61,661 nt of DNA from Tabrizicola sp. (GTDB taxonomy: Bacteria; Pseudomonadota; Alphaproteobacteria; Rhodobacterales; Rhodobacteraceae), in NCBI GenBank assembly GCA_025458105.1, contig JALOTD010000011.1, positions 1-61,661 on the forward strand, given 5' to 3'. The notes under the pieces are model-generated. The model had not been told where the DNA came from and searched no databases. It saw only the letters and a list, made by a program, of their open reading frames with translations. Position 1 is the stretch's first letter; the number at the start of each line of letters is the position of its first letter. The position numbers and the translations under genes are program-made. Of the stretch, positions 38,159-46,631 are shown piece by piece.

Positions 38159-38625
38159 CTCGGCCCCTCCCAGTCGCTGCCATCCTTGTAGGTAAAGCGG
38201 GCCTTCCCAGCCTCGATCTCTACCCGCATGTCCACGTCAGAGTAGGTAGCCACCTCTTGTCGCGCCTTGGTGCCGACGACGAGGAACTGCGCCACACGGT
38301 CTGTGCGATTGATGAAGTGATGCCCGTCCGCCATACCCGCCGGGAAGGCCGCGCAATCGCCAGGACGCATCACCGTTTCGCCCGCGTCCTGCACCAGCGT
38401 GCATTCGCCTTCCGTCACCATCACGAATTCGTCTTCGTTCAGGTGCCAGTGGCGCAAGCTGGACAGCGCGCCGGGTTCCAGCGTCACCAGGTTCACGCCG
38501 AACTGGGTCAGGCCCCCGGCGTCGCCCAGGCGCAGGGACGTGCGTCCCTTCATCATGCTGGCATAGGGTTCTGGGTAGATCGAGCCGGTCTTGACCGGCA
38601 CCTTGGCGGGGTCGATCACAGGCAT
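38155..38625 (-). CDS. Single-domain cupin protein
   Basis: This 156-residue cupin has motif 1 SSLRHWHLNEDEFVMVTEG with both His and the Glu, and motif 2 GDCAAFPAGMADGHHFIN. DAGGLTQFGVNLVTLEPGA is shared with both halves of the downstream double cupin. The final segment RFTYKDGSDW is echoed by SFTRKDGTPYPGW at the end of the double cupin, further evidence of common origin. AAGGAG precedes the ATG at 38625. Function unknown; it probably binds a metal ion. Confidence 0.87.
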   Translation of the reverse strand: MPVIDPAKVPVKTGSIYPEPYASMMKGRTSLRLGDAGGLTQFGVNLVTLEPGALSSLRHWHLNEDEFVMVTEGECTLVQDAGETVMRPGDCAAFPAGMADGHHFINRTDRVAQFLVVGTKARQEVATYSDVDMRVEIEAGKARFTYKDGSDWEGPR

Positions 38626-38689
38626 CGGGAGGCTCCTTCGGGCGGAGCGCCCCCCGGACCGGAGAGAGCCAATTTCTGGCTGACGGATG

Positions 38690-39115
38690 TCAGGCAGACA
38701 AGGCCAGAGCCGCGAAATGCGGGTTCAACTCGGGCATGGACACCCGCGTGTAGTTCACCATTTCGATGCGCAGCCCGGCCGGCGTCGACCTGCAGTAGTA
38801 GATCACCGATGACGATCTCGACTCTTCGGCGGGTAGCGCCAGTTCCTGCCAGTCCACCCAGACACGAAAACGCCCTTCGCGAGGAAGTCCGACCGCGGTC
38901 ACCCGTGGCAACAGCGTGACGACACCCCGTTCCAGATAGGCCGCCCGCAAAAGGCACAGCATCCCGGTGGCTTCCTCCGGCGTGCGGACGATCACCCGGC
39001 TTTCGCCAAGGTACATCGGCAACGGATAGACATATTGGGCGACGATCGGAGCGTAGTTGCCTTGAAGCAGCAACTCTGTCCGCTGTCGCAAATGCGCGGT
39101 TATCTGCAAAAACAT
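38690..39115 (-). CDS. NTF2-like hypothetical protein
   Basis: This protein of about 141 residues has a NTF2/SnoaL-like outline: helix FLQITAHLRQRTELLLQGNY, YPLPMYLGESRVIVRTPEEA, then strands FRVWVDWQELALP, SSSVIYYCRSTPAGLRIEMV and NYTRVSMPEL. No function recognised. The ATG at 39115 is favoured; a TTG six codons upstream is possible. It lies between the thiolase (159 bp upstream) and the single cupin (64 bp downstream) on the same strand. Confidence 0.65.
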   Translation of the reverse strand: MFLQITAHLRQRTELLLQGNYAPIVAQYVYPLPMYLGESRVIVRTPEEATGMLCLLRAAYLERGVVTLLPRVTAVGLPREGRFRVWVDWQELALPAEESRSSSVIYYCRSTPAGLRIEMVNYTRVSMPELNPHFAALALSA

Positions 39116-39273
39116 CGCCAAAAGGCCTTTCAAAGCGGTTTGAAGAGGCCTTCATCTTGGGAGAATCACCATCGGCGCGGCGTAAATTTGCGGCAGCGCT
39201 GAGCCCGAAAACGACATGGACGTGGGGTCGCGGGGGGGAAGTTTTCAGCTTTCTCCTCACGCTGATCATGGTG

Positions 39274-40423
39274 TCAGATCCGCTCGATGATTGTTGCTGC
39301 GCCCATGCCGCTGGCAATGCAAAGTGTCGCAAGACCCAAGGCTTTGTCCTGCCGTTCCAGCTCGTCCAGAAGCGTGCCGATGATGATCGCGCCGGTCGCG
39401 CCCAGCGGGTGGCCCATGGCGATCGACCCGCCGTTCACGTTGACCAGTGCAGGGTCCACATCGAAGGCCTGCTGGAACCGCAGGACCACGGAAGCGAAGG
39501 CCTCGTTGACCTCGAACAGGTCGATGTCGCCGATCTGCAGGCCAGACTCCTGCAGGATCTTCTGGGTCGCGGGAACCGGGCCGGTCAGCATGATCGTGGG
39601 GTCGGTGCCGATCTTCGCCGTCGCGCGGATCTTCGCGCGGGGCTTCAGCCCATGTGCCTTTCCGAATTCCGCACTGCCGATCAAGACGGCGGCAGCGCCG
39701 TCCACGATCCCGCTAGAGTTCCCGGCGTGGTGGATATGGCTGATCTTCTCAAGGTGCGGATACTTCATCATCGCGACCTTGTCGAAGCCGGGCATGGATT
39801 CTCCCATCTCCTTGAAGGCGGGCTTCAGTGCGCCCAAGGCCTGCATGTCGGTGCCGGGGCGCATGTATTCGTCGCGGTCAAGGATGGTCAGGCCGTTCTG
39901 ATCCTTGATCGTCAGGACCGATTTCGCGAACCGCCCCTCGGCCCAGGCGACCGCTGCCCGGCGCTGGGATTCCATCGCCAGGGCATCAGCCTGATCGCGG
40001 GTAAAGCCGTATTCCGTGGCGATGATGTCCGCTGAAATCCCCTGCGGCACGAAGTAGGTCTTCATCGCCAGGCCGGGATCAACCGCAATCGCCGCCCCGT
40101 CCGAGCCCATGGCGACCCGCCCCATCATCTCGACCCCGCCCGCGATGTAGCCGTGTCCCGCGCCGCCCTTGACCTGGTTTGCGGCCAGGTTCACCGCCTC
40201 CATGCCCGACGCGCAAAAGCGGTTGATCGCAAGGCCCGGAATCCGTTCGTCAAGGTCGCTTGCCAGCACCGCCGACCGCATGACCCTCAAGGCCGTTCCG
40301 CTCCTTCACCGCGTTCAGCACCTTGGCCGACAGCGCGACCGAGGTCAGCTCGTGCAAGCTGCCATCGGGACGTCCCTTGCCACGAGGGGAACGGACGGCG
40401 TCGTAGATGTAGGCTTCGGTCAT
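39274..40423 (-). pseudogene. Acetyl-CoA C-acyltransferase (thiolase), internally broken
   Basis: Thiolase cleaves 3-ketoacyl-CoA to acetyl-CoA and a shortened acyl-CoA. The N-terminal part starts at 40423 (AAGGAG upstream) with MTEAYIYDAVRSPRGKGRPD and runs to NGLEGHAV near 40280. The frame then changes and continues as RSAVLASDLDERIPGLAINR with the nucleophilic Cys in NRFCASGMEA. The His in GSIAMGHPLGATGA and the second Cys in CIASGMGAAT are present. About 20 residues normally found between the parts are missing. The rest matches the FadA/AtoB type found with FadJ in Rhodobacterales. It follows the GST gene by 10 bp. Confidence 0.88.
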
Positions 40424-40433
40424 CGTGGTCTCC

Positions 40434-41020
40434 TTACGCGGGGAAGGCCCGCTGCATCAGGTCGTAGGGGTGTTTCCAGCCTGACAGTGCGCTGATGCGG
40501 TCCAGCCAGGCGTCGATATGGGGCCAGTCCTTGCGGTCGAAACCGTAGGGCTCTGGGTAGTAGAGGTAGCCACAGCAGCTGAGGTCGGCGATGGTTACAG
40601 CGTCACCTACCATCCAGTCGCGGCCCGCGAGGTGGTCGTTCAGCACCGCGTAAGCGGCCTTCAGGCGGCCTTGCAGGAAGGGGATCACCGCCTCGGGCCG
40701 TTTGTCGGGAGGCAGGAAGTTCATCAGGAACCGCGTGGTGCCGATCTGCGTGGATCGCGGCGTTCGGCGGCGGAACGGCCGCCGAGCTTGCCGGTCTTGG
40801 AGGAAATGTAGTCGAGGATCACTCCCGATTGTGTCAGCGTCAGGTCACCGTCCGCCAGCACCGGCACCTCGCCCATCTCGTTGATCTTCTTGAACTCTGC
40901 GCTCCGCGCTTCGCCCTTGAAGAAGTCGACGAAGACCGGCTCCCAGTCGAGATCCGCCATCTCAAGCGCCAATGCGCACTTGTAGGCGTTGCCGCTTTCG
41001 CCAAAACAATACAGCTTCAT
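40434..41020 (-). pseudogene. Glutathione S-transferase family protein, internally broken
   Basis: The N-terminal thioredoxin-like GST domain is intact (MKLYCFGESGNAYKCALALE, MGEVPVLADGDLTLTQSGVI). At about 40747-40760, after KLGGRSAAERR, the frame is lost. The C-terminal helical domain continues in another frame (IGTTRFLMNFLPPDKRPEAV, WMVGDAVTIADLSCCGYLYY). Roughly a dozen residues seem to be missing. GST-like proteins are regular members of this MerR-FadE-thiolase-FadJ cluster; their role there is not established. The short fragments would not fold as a GST unless the break is an artefact. Confidence 0.82.
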
Positions 41021-41040
41021 AGCCCGCCCCTCCCAAGGCG

Positions 41041-41253
41041 TTATGGTTTGCGACCGTCCAGATCGGCCCGGAACACAGCCAGGCGTTTCACGACTTCGTC
41101 GACATCAACCACAGCATGCAGGTTCTCGAAGAGAAACGACAGGGCCTCTGCCTGGTCGAGGCCGGTATCGGCCTCGAACCGTTTCAACGCGCGGTAGCCC
41201 GCCTCGGTCATTGCAGCCGGAAAGCGGCGGGTCAGGCGAAAGCGCGGGGCCAT
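41041..41253 (-). CDS. Small conserved protein in acyl-CoA operon
   Basis: This 70-residue protein starts 5 bp after the acyl-CoA dehydrogenase stop and ends 20 bp before the GST gene, so it belongs to the operon. It is helical and charged (FPAAMTEAGYRALKRFEAD, EALSFLFENLHAVVDVDEVV, LAVFRADLDGRKP). No known domain is recognised and there is no signal peptide. Its conserved position suggests a real gene. Confidence 0.65.
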   Translation of the reverse strand: MAPRFRLTRRFPAAMTEAGYRALKRFEADTGLDQAEALSFLFENLHAVVDVDEVVKRLAVFRADLDGRKP

Positions 41254-41258
41254 CGTTG

Positions 41259-43031
41259 TCAGAAGGCCTCGGCGGTCAAGGCCATCACCGTGTCGGCCCC
41301 GCTTTCGATCCGTGCCAGATGCATGGCGCAGGCAGGAAGCTGGCGGGCCATGTAGAAGCGGCCGGTGGCGATCTTGGCTTCGTAGAAGTCCCGGTCGCCC
41401 GCGCCGGCATCCAGTGCCACGTAGGCAGCCTTGGCCATCCGCGTCCACATCAGGCCCAGGCAGACATGACCCATCATGTGCATGAAGTCATAGGACCCGG
41501 CCAGCGCGGCGTTGGGGTTCTTCATGCCGTTCTGCATGAAGAACATGCCCGCCTGCTGCAGCGCCTTCGACGCGGCTTTCAGCGGCTCGACGAAGCCCTT
41601 CATCCGGTCATCGCCATCATGCGATTTGCACTCGGCCTTCACCATTTCAAAGAAGGCCATCACATGCTTGCCACCGTCGGTGGCGAGCTTCCGGCCCACC
41701 AGGTCCAGCGCCTGCACACCGTTCGCGCCTTCGTAGATCATGGCGATCCGGGCATCGCGGGCGAACTGCGACATGCCCCATTCCTCGATATAGCCATGCC
41801 CGCCATAGACCTGCTGGGCCTGCACCGCCATCTCGAAGCCCTTGTCGGTCTGAAAGCCCTTCAGGACCGGGGTAAGCAGGCCGATGAGGCCATCGGCGTC
41901 CATGTCGCCGGTGTGCGCGCGGTCGATCAGGGTTGCGCCCCAGAAGGTCAGCGCGCGGGCGCCTTCGACGAAGCTCTTCTGCTCCATCAGGTTGCGGCGG
42001 ATGTCAGGGTGGACGATCAGCGGGTCCGCCGGACCGTTCGGGTTCTTCACCCCGGTCACATCGCGGCCCTGCAGCCTGTCCTTCGCATAGGCCAGCGAAT
42101 TCTGATAGGCAGCTTCGGCAATCGCGTAGCCTTGCAGGGCCACGCCAAGCCGGGCCTCGTTCATCATCGTGAACATGGCCTTCATGCCTTTATGCAGGTC
42201 GCCCAGCAGCCAGCCCACAGCCCCATCATAGTTCATCACACAGGTCGCGTTGCCGTGGATGCCCATCTTCTCTTCGATCTTGCCAACCGACACCGCATTG
42301 CGGGCACCCAAGGAGCCATCGTCGTTCACCAGGATCTTCGGCACGATGAAGAGAGAAATCCCCTTCGTCCCCTCACCGCCGCCCGGGGCCTTGGCCAGCA
42401 CCAGATGCACGATGTTCGACGCCATGTCGTGGTCGCCGGCCGAGATGAAAATCTTTTGTCCGGTGATCTTGTAGCTGCCGTCCGCTTGCGGCTCGGCCTT
42501 TGTGCGCATCATGCCCAGATCGGTCCCGCAATGCGGTTCCGTCAGGTTCATCGTGCCGGTCCATTCGCAGCTGACCATCTTCGGCAGCCACTTCTGCTTC
42601 TGCTCGTCCGTCCCATGCGCCAGAATCGCCGAATAGGCGCCGTGGGTCAGGCCCTGATACATGTTGAAGGCCATGTTGGCCGAGACGAAGGTCTCGTTCA
42701 CTGCCGTGTGCATCAGGTACGGCAGGCCCTGCCCGCCATAATCAGGGTGCGCGTCCAGCGACATCCAGCCGCCCTCGCGCAGTTGGTCGAAGGCCGCCTT
42801 GAAGCCCTTGGGCGTGCGCACCACGCCGTTTTCGAGCACACAGCCTTCCTTGTCGCCGCTGGCGTTCAGGGGCGTCAGGACCTCTTCCGCCACCTTTCCG
42901 GCTTCGGCCAGAACCGCCTCGGTAAAGCTTCTGTCCAGGTCCGCATAGCCGGGAATATCGGCCTCGGAGATCTTCAGAACGTCGTGCAGCAGGAACTGCA
43001 TGTCCTTCACGGGGGCGGTGTAGGTCGGCAT
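41259..43031 (-). CDS. Acyl-CoA dehydrogenase (FadE/DmdC-like, with C-terminal extension)
   Basis: This 590-residue FAD enzyme introduces a 2,3-double bond into acyl-CoA. Signatures are [19 protein letters not shown] (FAD/substrate), [13 protein letters not shown] and [12 protein letters not shown]. The catalytic Glu lies in [20 protein letters not shown]. The extra C-terminal domain and the length match the family that includes 3-methylmercaptopropionyl-CoA dehydrogenase (DmdC) of the marine DMSP pathway as well as ordinary fatty-acid enzymes. The neighbouring thiolase and FadJ favour general beta-oxidation. It is 52 bp downstream of the MerR gene. Confidence 0.93.
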   Translation of the reverse strand: MPTYTAPVKDMQFLLHDVLKISEADIPGYADLDRSFTEAVLAEAGKVAEEVLTPLNASGDKEGCVLENGVVRTPKGFKAAFDQLREGGWMSLDAHPDYGGQGLPYLMHTAVNETFVSANMAFNMYQGLTHGAYSAILAHGTDEQKQKWLPKMVSCEWTGTMNLTEPHCGTDLGMMRTKAEPQADGSYKITGQKIFISAGDHDMASNIVHLVLAKAPGGGEGTKGISLFIVPKILVNDDGSLGARNAVSVGKIEEKMGIHGNATCVMNYDGAVGWLLGDLHKGMKAMFTMMNEARLGVALQGYAIAEAAYQNSLAYAKDRLQGRDVTGVKNPNGPADPLIVHPDIRRNLMEQKSFVEGARALTFWGATLIDRAHTGDMDADGLIGLLTPVLKGFQTDKGFEMAVQAQQVYGGHGYIEEWGMSQFARDARIAMIYEGANGVQALDLVGRKLATDGGKHVMAFFEMVKAECKSHDGDDRMKGFVEPLKAASKALQQAGMFFMQNGMKNPNAALAGSYDFMHMMGHVCLGLMWTRMAKAAYVALDAGAGDRDFYEAKIATGRFYMARQLPACAMHLARIESGADTVMALTAEAF

Positions 43032-43083
43032 GGTCTTTCCTTCTCCCTAGCGTCAGCCGCCCATCTTGCGGGCGGGTCTTTCC

Positions 43084-43485
43084 TCAGGCTGCGTGCGACG
43101 GCACCAGTCCTTTGTCCTTGGCGTGGGCCAGTTCTGCCTTGAGTTCGGCAATGGCCACATCCAGTTCGGCCCGCTGCGCCTCCATCACGGCAAGGCGTTC
43201 GTAGGCCAGTTCGCAGGCCCGCTGACGCTGCGCCGTGTCAGAGCCGTCACGGTCATACAGATCCAGCGTCTGGCGGATATCCTCCAGGCTGAACCCGAAA
43301 CGCTTGCCGCGCAGGATCAGCTTCAGCCGTGCCCGGTCGCGCCGGGTAAACAGCCGCTTGGTTCCCATGCGCTGCGGGAACAGCAGCTCTTTCGCCTCGT
43401 AAAACCGCAGGGTACGGGGCGTCACGTCATAGGCGTCACACATCTCGCGGATGGTCATCAGATCGGGTGATTGTTCGGACTTCAT
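43084..43485 (-). CDS. MerR-family transcriptional regulator
   Basis: This 133-residue regulator has the MerR helix-turn-helix (LMTIREMCDAYDVTPRTLRF then YEAKELLFPQRMG), the wing with RLFTRRDRARL, and a C-terminal dimerisation coiled coil (AYERLAVMEAQRAELDVAIA). There are no Cys ligands typical of metal sensors, so an organic or CoA effector is likely. Relatives such as LiuR control fatty-acid and branched-chain amino-acid degradation. It is the first gene of the 34.6-43.5 kb operon and has an ACGT-rich palindrome upstream that is a likely operator. Confidence 0.9.
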   Translation of the reverse strand: MKSEQSPDLMTIREMCDAYDVTPRTLRFYEAKELLFPQRMGTKRLFTRRDRARLKLILRGKRFGFSLEDIRQTLDLYDRDGSDTAQRQRACELAYERLAVMEAQRAELDVAIAELKAELAHAKDKGLVPSHAA

Positions 43486-43556
43486 GGCAAACTCGTAACG
43501 TGGATTGCAGTGCTGCGCGGCACATGCGAACCCGAAAACGAGATTACCAGAGTGAT

Positions 43557-43584
43557 TGACGTTAACGTCAGCGTAACGTCACGT
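43557..43584 (-). promoter_or_regulatory. Putative MerR-type operator (clustered ACGT palindrome)
   Basis: TGACGTTAACGTCA (43557-43570) is a perfect 14-bp palindrome about 72 bp before the MerR start codon. Two more ACGT cores follow at 43576-43579 and 43581-43584, and another isolated one lies at 43498-43501. The spacing suits a MerR dimer site in the promoter of the acyl-CoA operon, so autoregulation is likely. This is an inference from sequence symmetry and position. Confidence 0.55.
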
Positions 43585-43587
43585 CAT

Positions 43588-43618
43588 GAAGCCCGCTGAC
43601 GTGAAGTCAGCGGGCTTC
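43588..43618. terminator. 13-bp perfect hairpin after the DUF4139 gene
   Basis: GAAGCCCGCTGAC (43588-43600) and GTCAGCGGGCTTC (43606-43618) form a perfect stem with loop GTGAA, 27 bp beyond the stop of the minus-strand DUF4139 gene. A T-rich run (TTTC) follows only on the plus side, so for the minus-strand gene it would end transcription without a clear U-tract. Confidence 0.6.
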
Positions 43619-43645
43619 TTTCATCTGCCGGACGATGAGCTGGCG

Positions 43646-45283
43646 TCAGCGCAGTTCCATACCATCGGGCCAGGCCAGGCTGTGCTCCAGCGTGATGGTT
43701 TCCTTGGCCCCGGCGGCAAGGTCGAATTCCCAGGCCAGAATGCCGCGTTGGCCGTCGACATCGGTCTCGGTCGGTTCGGGGCTTGCCGTAACCTCGATTT
43801 CAAGATCGTCCTGCTCGCTGTAGGGCACTTGGTCCAGCAGGCGGACGTCCCAGGCCTCTGGCCCGGTGTTTTCGACCGTGATGATTGCGCTTTCGGTCAG
43901 GGCGTTCGAAGTGGTGAAGACCCCGGTTTCGCCCGACGCCCGTTTCGGCATCTCGCGCTTGATGCGCAGCGTTTCGATTGCACCGAAAGCGATGTCGGTC
44001 TCGACCCCCGGGGCAATCGTGTCGATCCAGGTAGAGCCAACCAAGACCCCTTCGCGGAAAAGCATCGCCTCACCAGGCAGAAGCGGCTCGTCGCTGGCAT
44101 TGGTGAAGCTGGCAACGACAAAAGCGGTGCGGTCAAGACGCGGCACGGCGACGGCCTTGACCACGGGCGCGAAGTCCAGACTGTCCAGAGCCAGCCGCAG
44201 GTCTTCGACGCCAGAGGCGACGGTGACCGGTTCGGGGTAGATGTAGACGACCGTATCACCCTCGACCGCTGCGCCAGCCGTGATGGGCGCCGGTGCCATT
44301 TCCGCGACCACCACGGGTTCCGGGAGCATTGCCATATCAGCCTCGGCCATCGACTTGCGGGCGAGTTCTTCTTCATCGACCTCGGGCGTGATGCTGCGCA
44401 GTTCGGGCCAGAGGACGGACGGAGCCGCCTGCTGCGAGGGCTGGGAGGAAGACAGTGTCAGCGCCACATTGGACCAGTCTTCGCCGGTGTACTGGGTGAC
44501 CAGCACCGAACGGCCCAGCGTCATCGCCTCGCTGTCTTTCCGCGTCAGGTTCAGGTCGTAGAAGGGCCGCCAGCTGGCCCCGCTGATGTACTGCGTGATG
44601 GTCACGGTCTGGTCGCCCGCCGCCGCGGCGGTCACGGCCACCGACAGAGCAGTGTATTCCGTATCGGCCGAGGGCAGCGCGTCATAAGCGGCCTGCGCCT
44701 TGGCCAGCGCCTCTTGCGCGTCTTCCAGCGCCTTCTGTACGAGGAACAGTTCGCCCCGGGCGGCCAGCGCTGCCTGCCGGGCGGCCAGCGTCTCTGCTCC
44801 GATCATCGCAGCCATCGACTTGATCGTTTCGGGGCTGGCCCCATCCGGCAGCGCGCCTGTGAACGAGGACAGGAACCGCACCTGCGCCTCTGCCGCGTCG
44901 ACTTTGGCCTGGACCGCGTCCAGCGCGAGGGCCGCATCGGCAGCGGCCTTTTCCAGACGCTCGACCTCGGCCTTGGCGGCAGACTGGTCGGGGGTCAGCG
45001 GGTCCTCGCGCGGGGGAAGCCGGTCGGCGCGAAGGTTGAAGGCACCAAGCTGCAGGCCTTCGCCTGGGGCAACCTGGAGGAAGCCCTGATCGCTTTGGCC
45101 GGGCAGGTCGACGACCAGAAGCTCATGCGTTCCGGCAGACGGGGCGGCAAAGCTGACTTCGCGCGTCAGTTTTGCGCCCTCTGGATAGACCGTGACTGCC
45201 GTGATCCGGCTGGTCGCGGTGATCGTGTCGGCCCACGCAGGAAGCGCGGTGGTCGCTAGCAGGACGGCAAACAATGCACGCAT
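43646..45283 (-). CDS. Secreted DUF4139 (MuiA-like) protein
   Basis: This 545-residue protein has a signal peptide (MRALFAVLLATTALPAWA) and the N-terminal motif SRITAVTVYPEGAKLTREVS of mucoidy-inhibitor-A-like proteins. A long coiled coil follows (about 100-210: AAKAEVERLEKAAADAALAL, LVQKALEDAQEALAKAQAA). The C-terminal DUF4139 beta domain includes ISGASWRPFYDLNL and LVTQYTGEDWSNVALTLSSS. It is probably periplasmic or envelope-bound; function is not known. It is encoded beside the DUF4424 gene on the same strand, 115 bp away. Confidence 0.88.
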   Translation of the reverse strand: MRALFAVLLATTALPAWADTITATSRITAVTVYPEGAKLTREVSFAAPSAGTHELLVVDLPGQSDQGFLQVAPGEGLQLGAFNLRADRLPPREDPLTPDQSAAKAEVERLEKAAADAALALDAVQAKVDAAEAQVRFLSSFTGALPDGASPETIKSMAAMIGAETLAARQAALAARGELFLVQKALEDAQEALAKAQAAYDALPSADTEYTALSVAVTAAAAGDQTVTITQYISGASWRPFYDLNLTRKDSEAMTLGRSVLVTQYTGEDWSNVALTLSSSQPSQQAAPSVLWPELRSITPEVDEEELARKSMAEADMAMLPEPVVVAEMAPAPITAGAAVEGDTVVYIYPEPVTVASGVEDLRLALDSLDFAPVVKAVAVPRLDRTAFVVASFTNASDEPLLPGEAMLFREGVLVGSTWIDTIAPGVETDIAFGAIETLRIKREMPKRASGETGVFTTSNALTESAIITVENTGPEAWDVRLLDQVPYSEQDDLEIEVTASPEPTETDVDGQRGILAWEFDLAAGAKETITLEHSLAWPDGMELR

Positions 45284-45398
45284 GAGAGAGGCCTTTCGGT
45301 TGAACCGGCACAGGTTATGCCCGACCTGACGCGGGCGACAAGGCGGGAAACCTGCCCCATGCGCGCGCCAAGGCTTGCCGGTTGGCCGCCGTCCAAGC

Positions 45399-46439
45399 CT
45401 AATTCTGCAAGGGCGCAGCCACCAGGATGTGCAGGTCGCGGTCCGGAGTATAGTCGGTCTTTTCCATGACAAAGGTGGTCGGCCCGGTCTTCTTGATCCC
45501 GTCGGCACAAAGCGAGACGATGTTGCCCGGCTCGCCCTTGTCGACCGTCAGCTTGAACCGCTTGATCGGTCCGGCCCAGCTGTTCGCCGTGCGAAGGATG
45601 TAGCTGATGTTCCAAGACAGGCCGGTCGAGTAGACCACGCCATCCAGCGGCGGCTGCGCCAGCGCCTTGGCCAGCCCCTTCGACGTCCCGTCGTCGATGC
45701 AGTAAAGATCGACCAGTTCTTGCATGTAATCCTCGGGCGGATGCGACCAGCTGAAGATGCCGCCCGATGAGCGGTTCTCATAGGTATGGCTGATCGCAAT
45801 GGTCTTCCCCGCGGGGAAGGTCTGGGTCCAGTGATAGCGGATCAGGACCGACCATTTCGGGAAGGCGTAGGCGTATTCCGTGCCATCCTCGTAGAATTCG
45901 GCCAGGCCAAGTTCGGTGGCTTCAGCGCGCTGTTCCGGCGTGAGCGCGTTCAGGGCTGCAAGGACGGTGTCCGCGTTCAGGGACAAGGGAAGCCCCAGCC
46001 GCGCCAGATCTTCCGTCACCTCGCGTCCGGGCGTGTCGTAATCTTCGGCCGAGGGCCACCAGGCATCGGTCGTTTCCGGCTCGATGACGGCGATCCGGTC
46101 GATCTTCACGGCGACGTCCTGACCATCCACCTTGGCGGTGAAGTTCACCAGATTCTCGCGGTCCGGGTCTTCCGGTAGGTTCCATTGGCTTTCGATGACC
46201 TGCCCGACCGGGATCGGCGGCAAGGGGAAGATGACTTCGCCGGTGACATCGGCGGCGGTTTCGTTGCGAAAGACATAATCGACGGCGATGCGGTCGATCC
46301 CGATGAAAAGCTCTTCCTCCTCCATCGCGACGGCATCGGTCTGGCCGAAGGTGAGGCCAGTGGCGGACAGTCCGCCGAAGCCGTCGTTTGCAAGGGCAGG
46401 ATGGGCCGACAGGGCCGCAAGCAACAGGAAATGGCGCAT
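45399..46439 (-). CDS. Secreted DUF4424 protein
   Basis: This 346-residue protein has a signal peptide (MRHFLLLAALSAHPALA) and the start of the mature chain NDGFGGLSATGLTFGQTDAV, which is diagnostic for DUF4424. Further conserved parts are VDYVFRNETAADVTGEVIFP and TFPAGKTIAISHTYENRSSG. A Cys pair in the last third may form a disulfide. Function unknown; the IFPLPP-type motif resembles domains that bind surface polysaccharide or adhesins, but this is a guess. GGAGG precedes the ATG at 46439. It is divergent from the MFS gene. Confidence 0.85.
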   Translation of the reverse strand: MRHFLLLAALSAHPALANDGFGGLSATGLTFGQTDAVAMEEEELFIGIDRIAVDYVFRNETAADVTGEVIFPLPPIPVGQVIESQWNLPEDPDRENLVNFTAKVDGQDVAVKIDRIAVIEPETTDAWWPSAEDYDTPGREVTEDLARLGLPLSLNADTVLAALNALTPEQRAEATELGLAEFYEDGTEYAYAFPKWSVLIRYHWTQTFPAGKTIAISHTYENRSSGGIFSWSHPPEDYMQELVDLYCIDDGTSKGLAKALAQPPLDGVVYSTGLSWNISYILRTANSWAGPIKRFKLTVDKGEPGNIVSLCADGIKKTGPTTFVMEKTDYTPDRDLHILVAAPLQN

Positions 46440-46631
46440 GGAAACCTCCGGGGCAATTCCCGCCAATTGATGCTTCTGCGAAGATTCCCGCAAGCCCCGT
46501 CCTGGCCGGAAGTCCGGAAAACTCCGGACCAGGGCCCGAAAGCGCCCGTCCGAGACTTACGGCTGCAAAATCGTCCTTGTGCAGGCACCCCCGCCTTGGC
46601 AAAAGCGCGTACCGTCGAAGAGAAACCCTCC

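Noticed and set aside
37706..39115. Cupin and NTF2-like genes as a toxin-antitoxin or defence unit
   Set aside because: They show ordinary metabolic folds, are coupled to FadJ, and no toxin or nuclease domain is present.
43586..45259. Long open plus-strand frame opposite the DUF4139 gene
   Set aside because: Composition is Arg/Gly/Asp-rich and unlike any family, while the minus strand has a signal peptide and recognisable domains.
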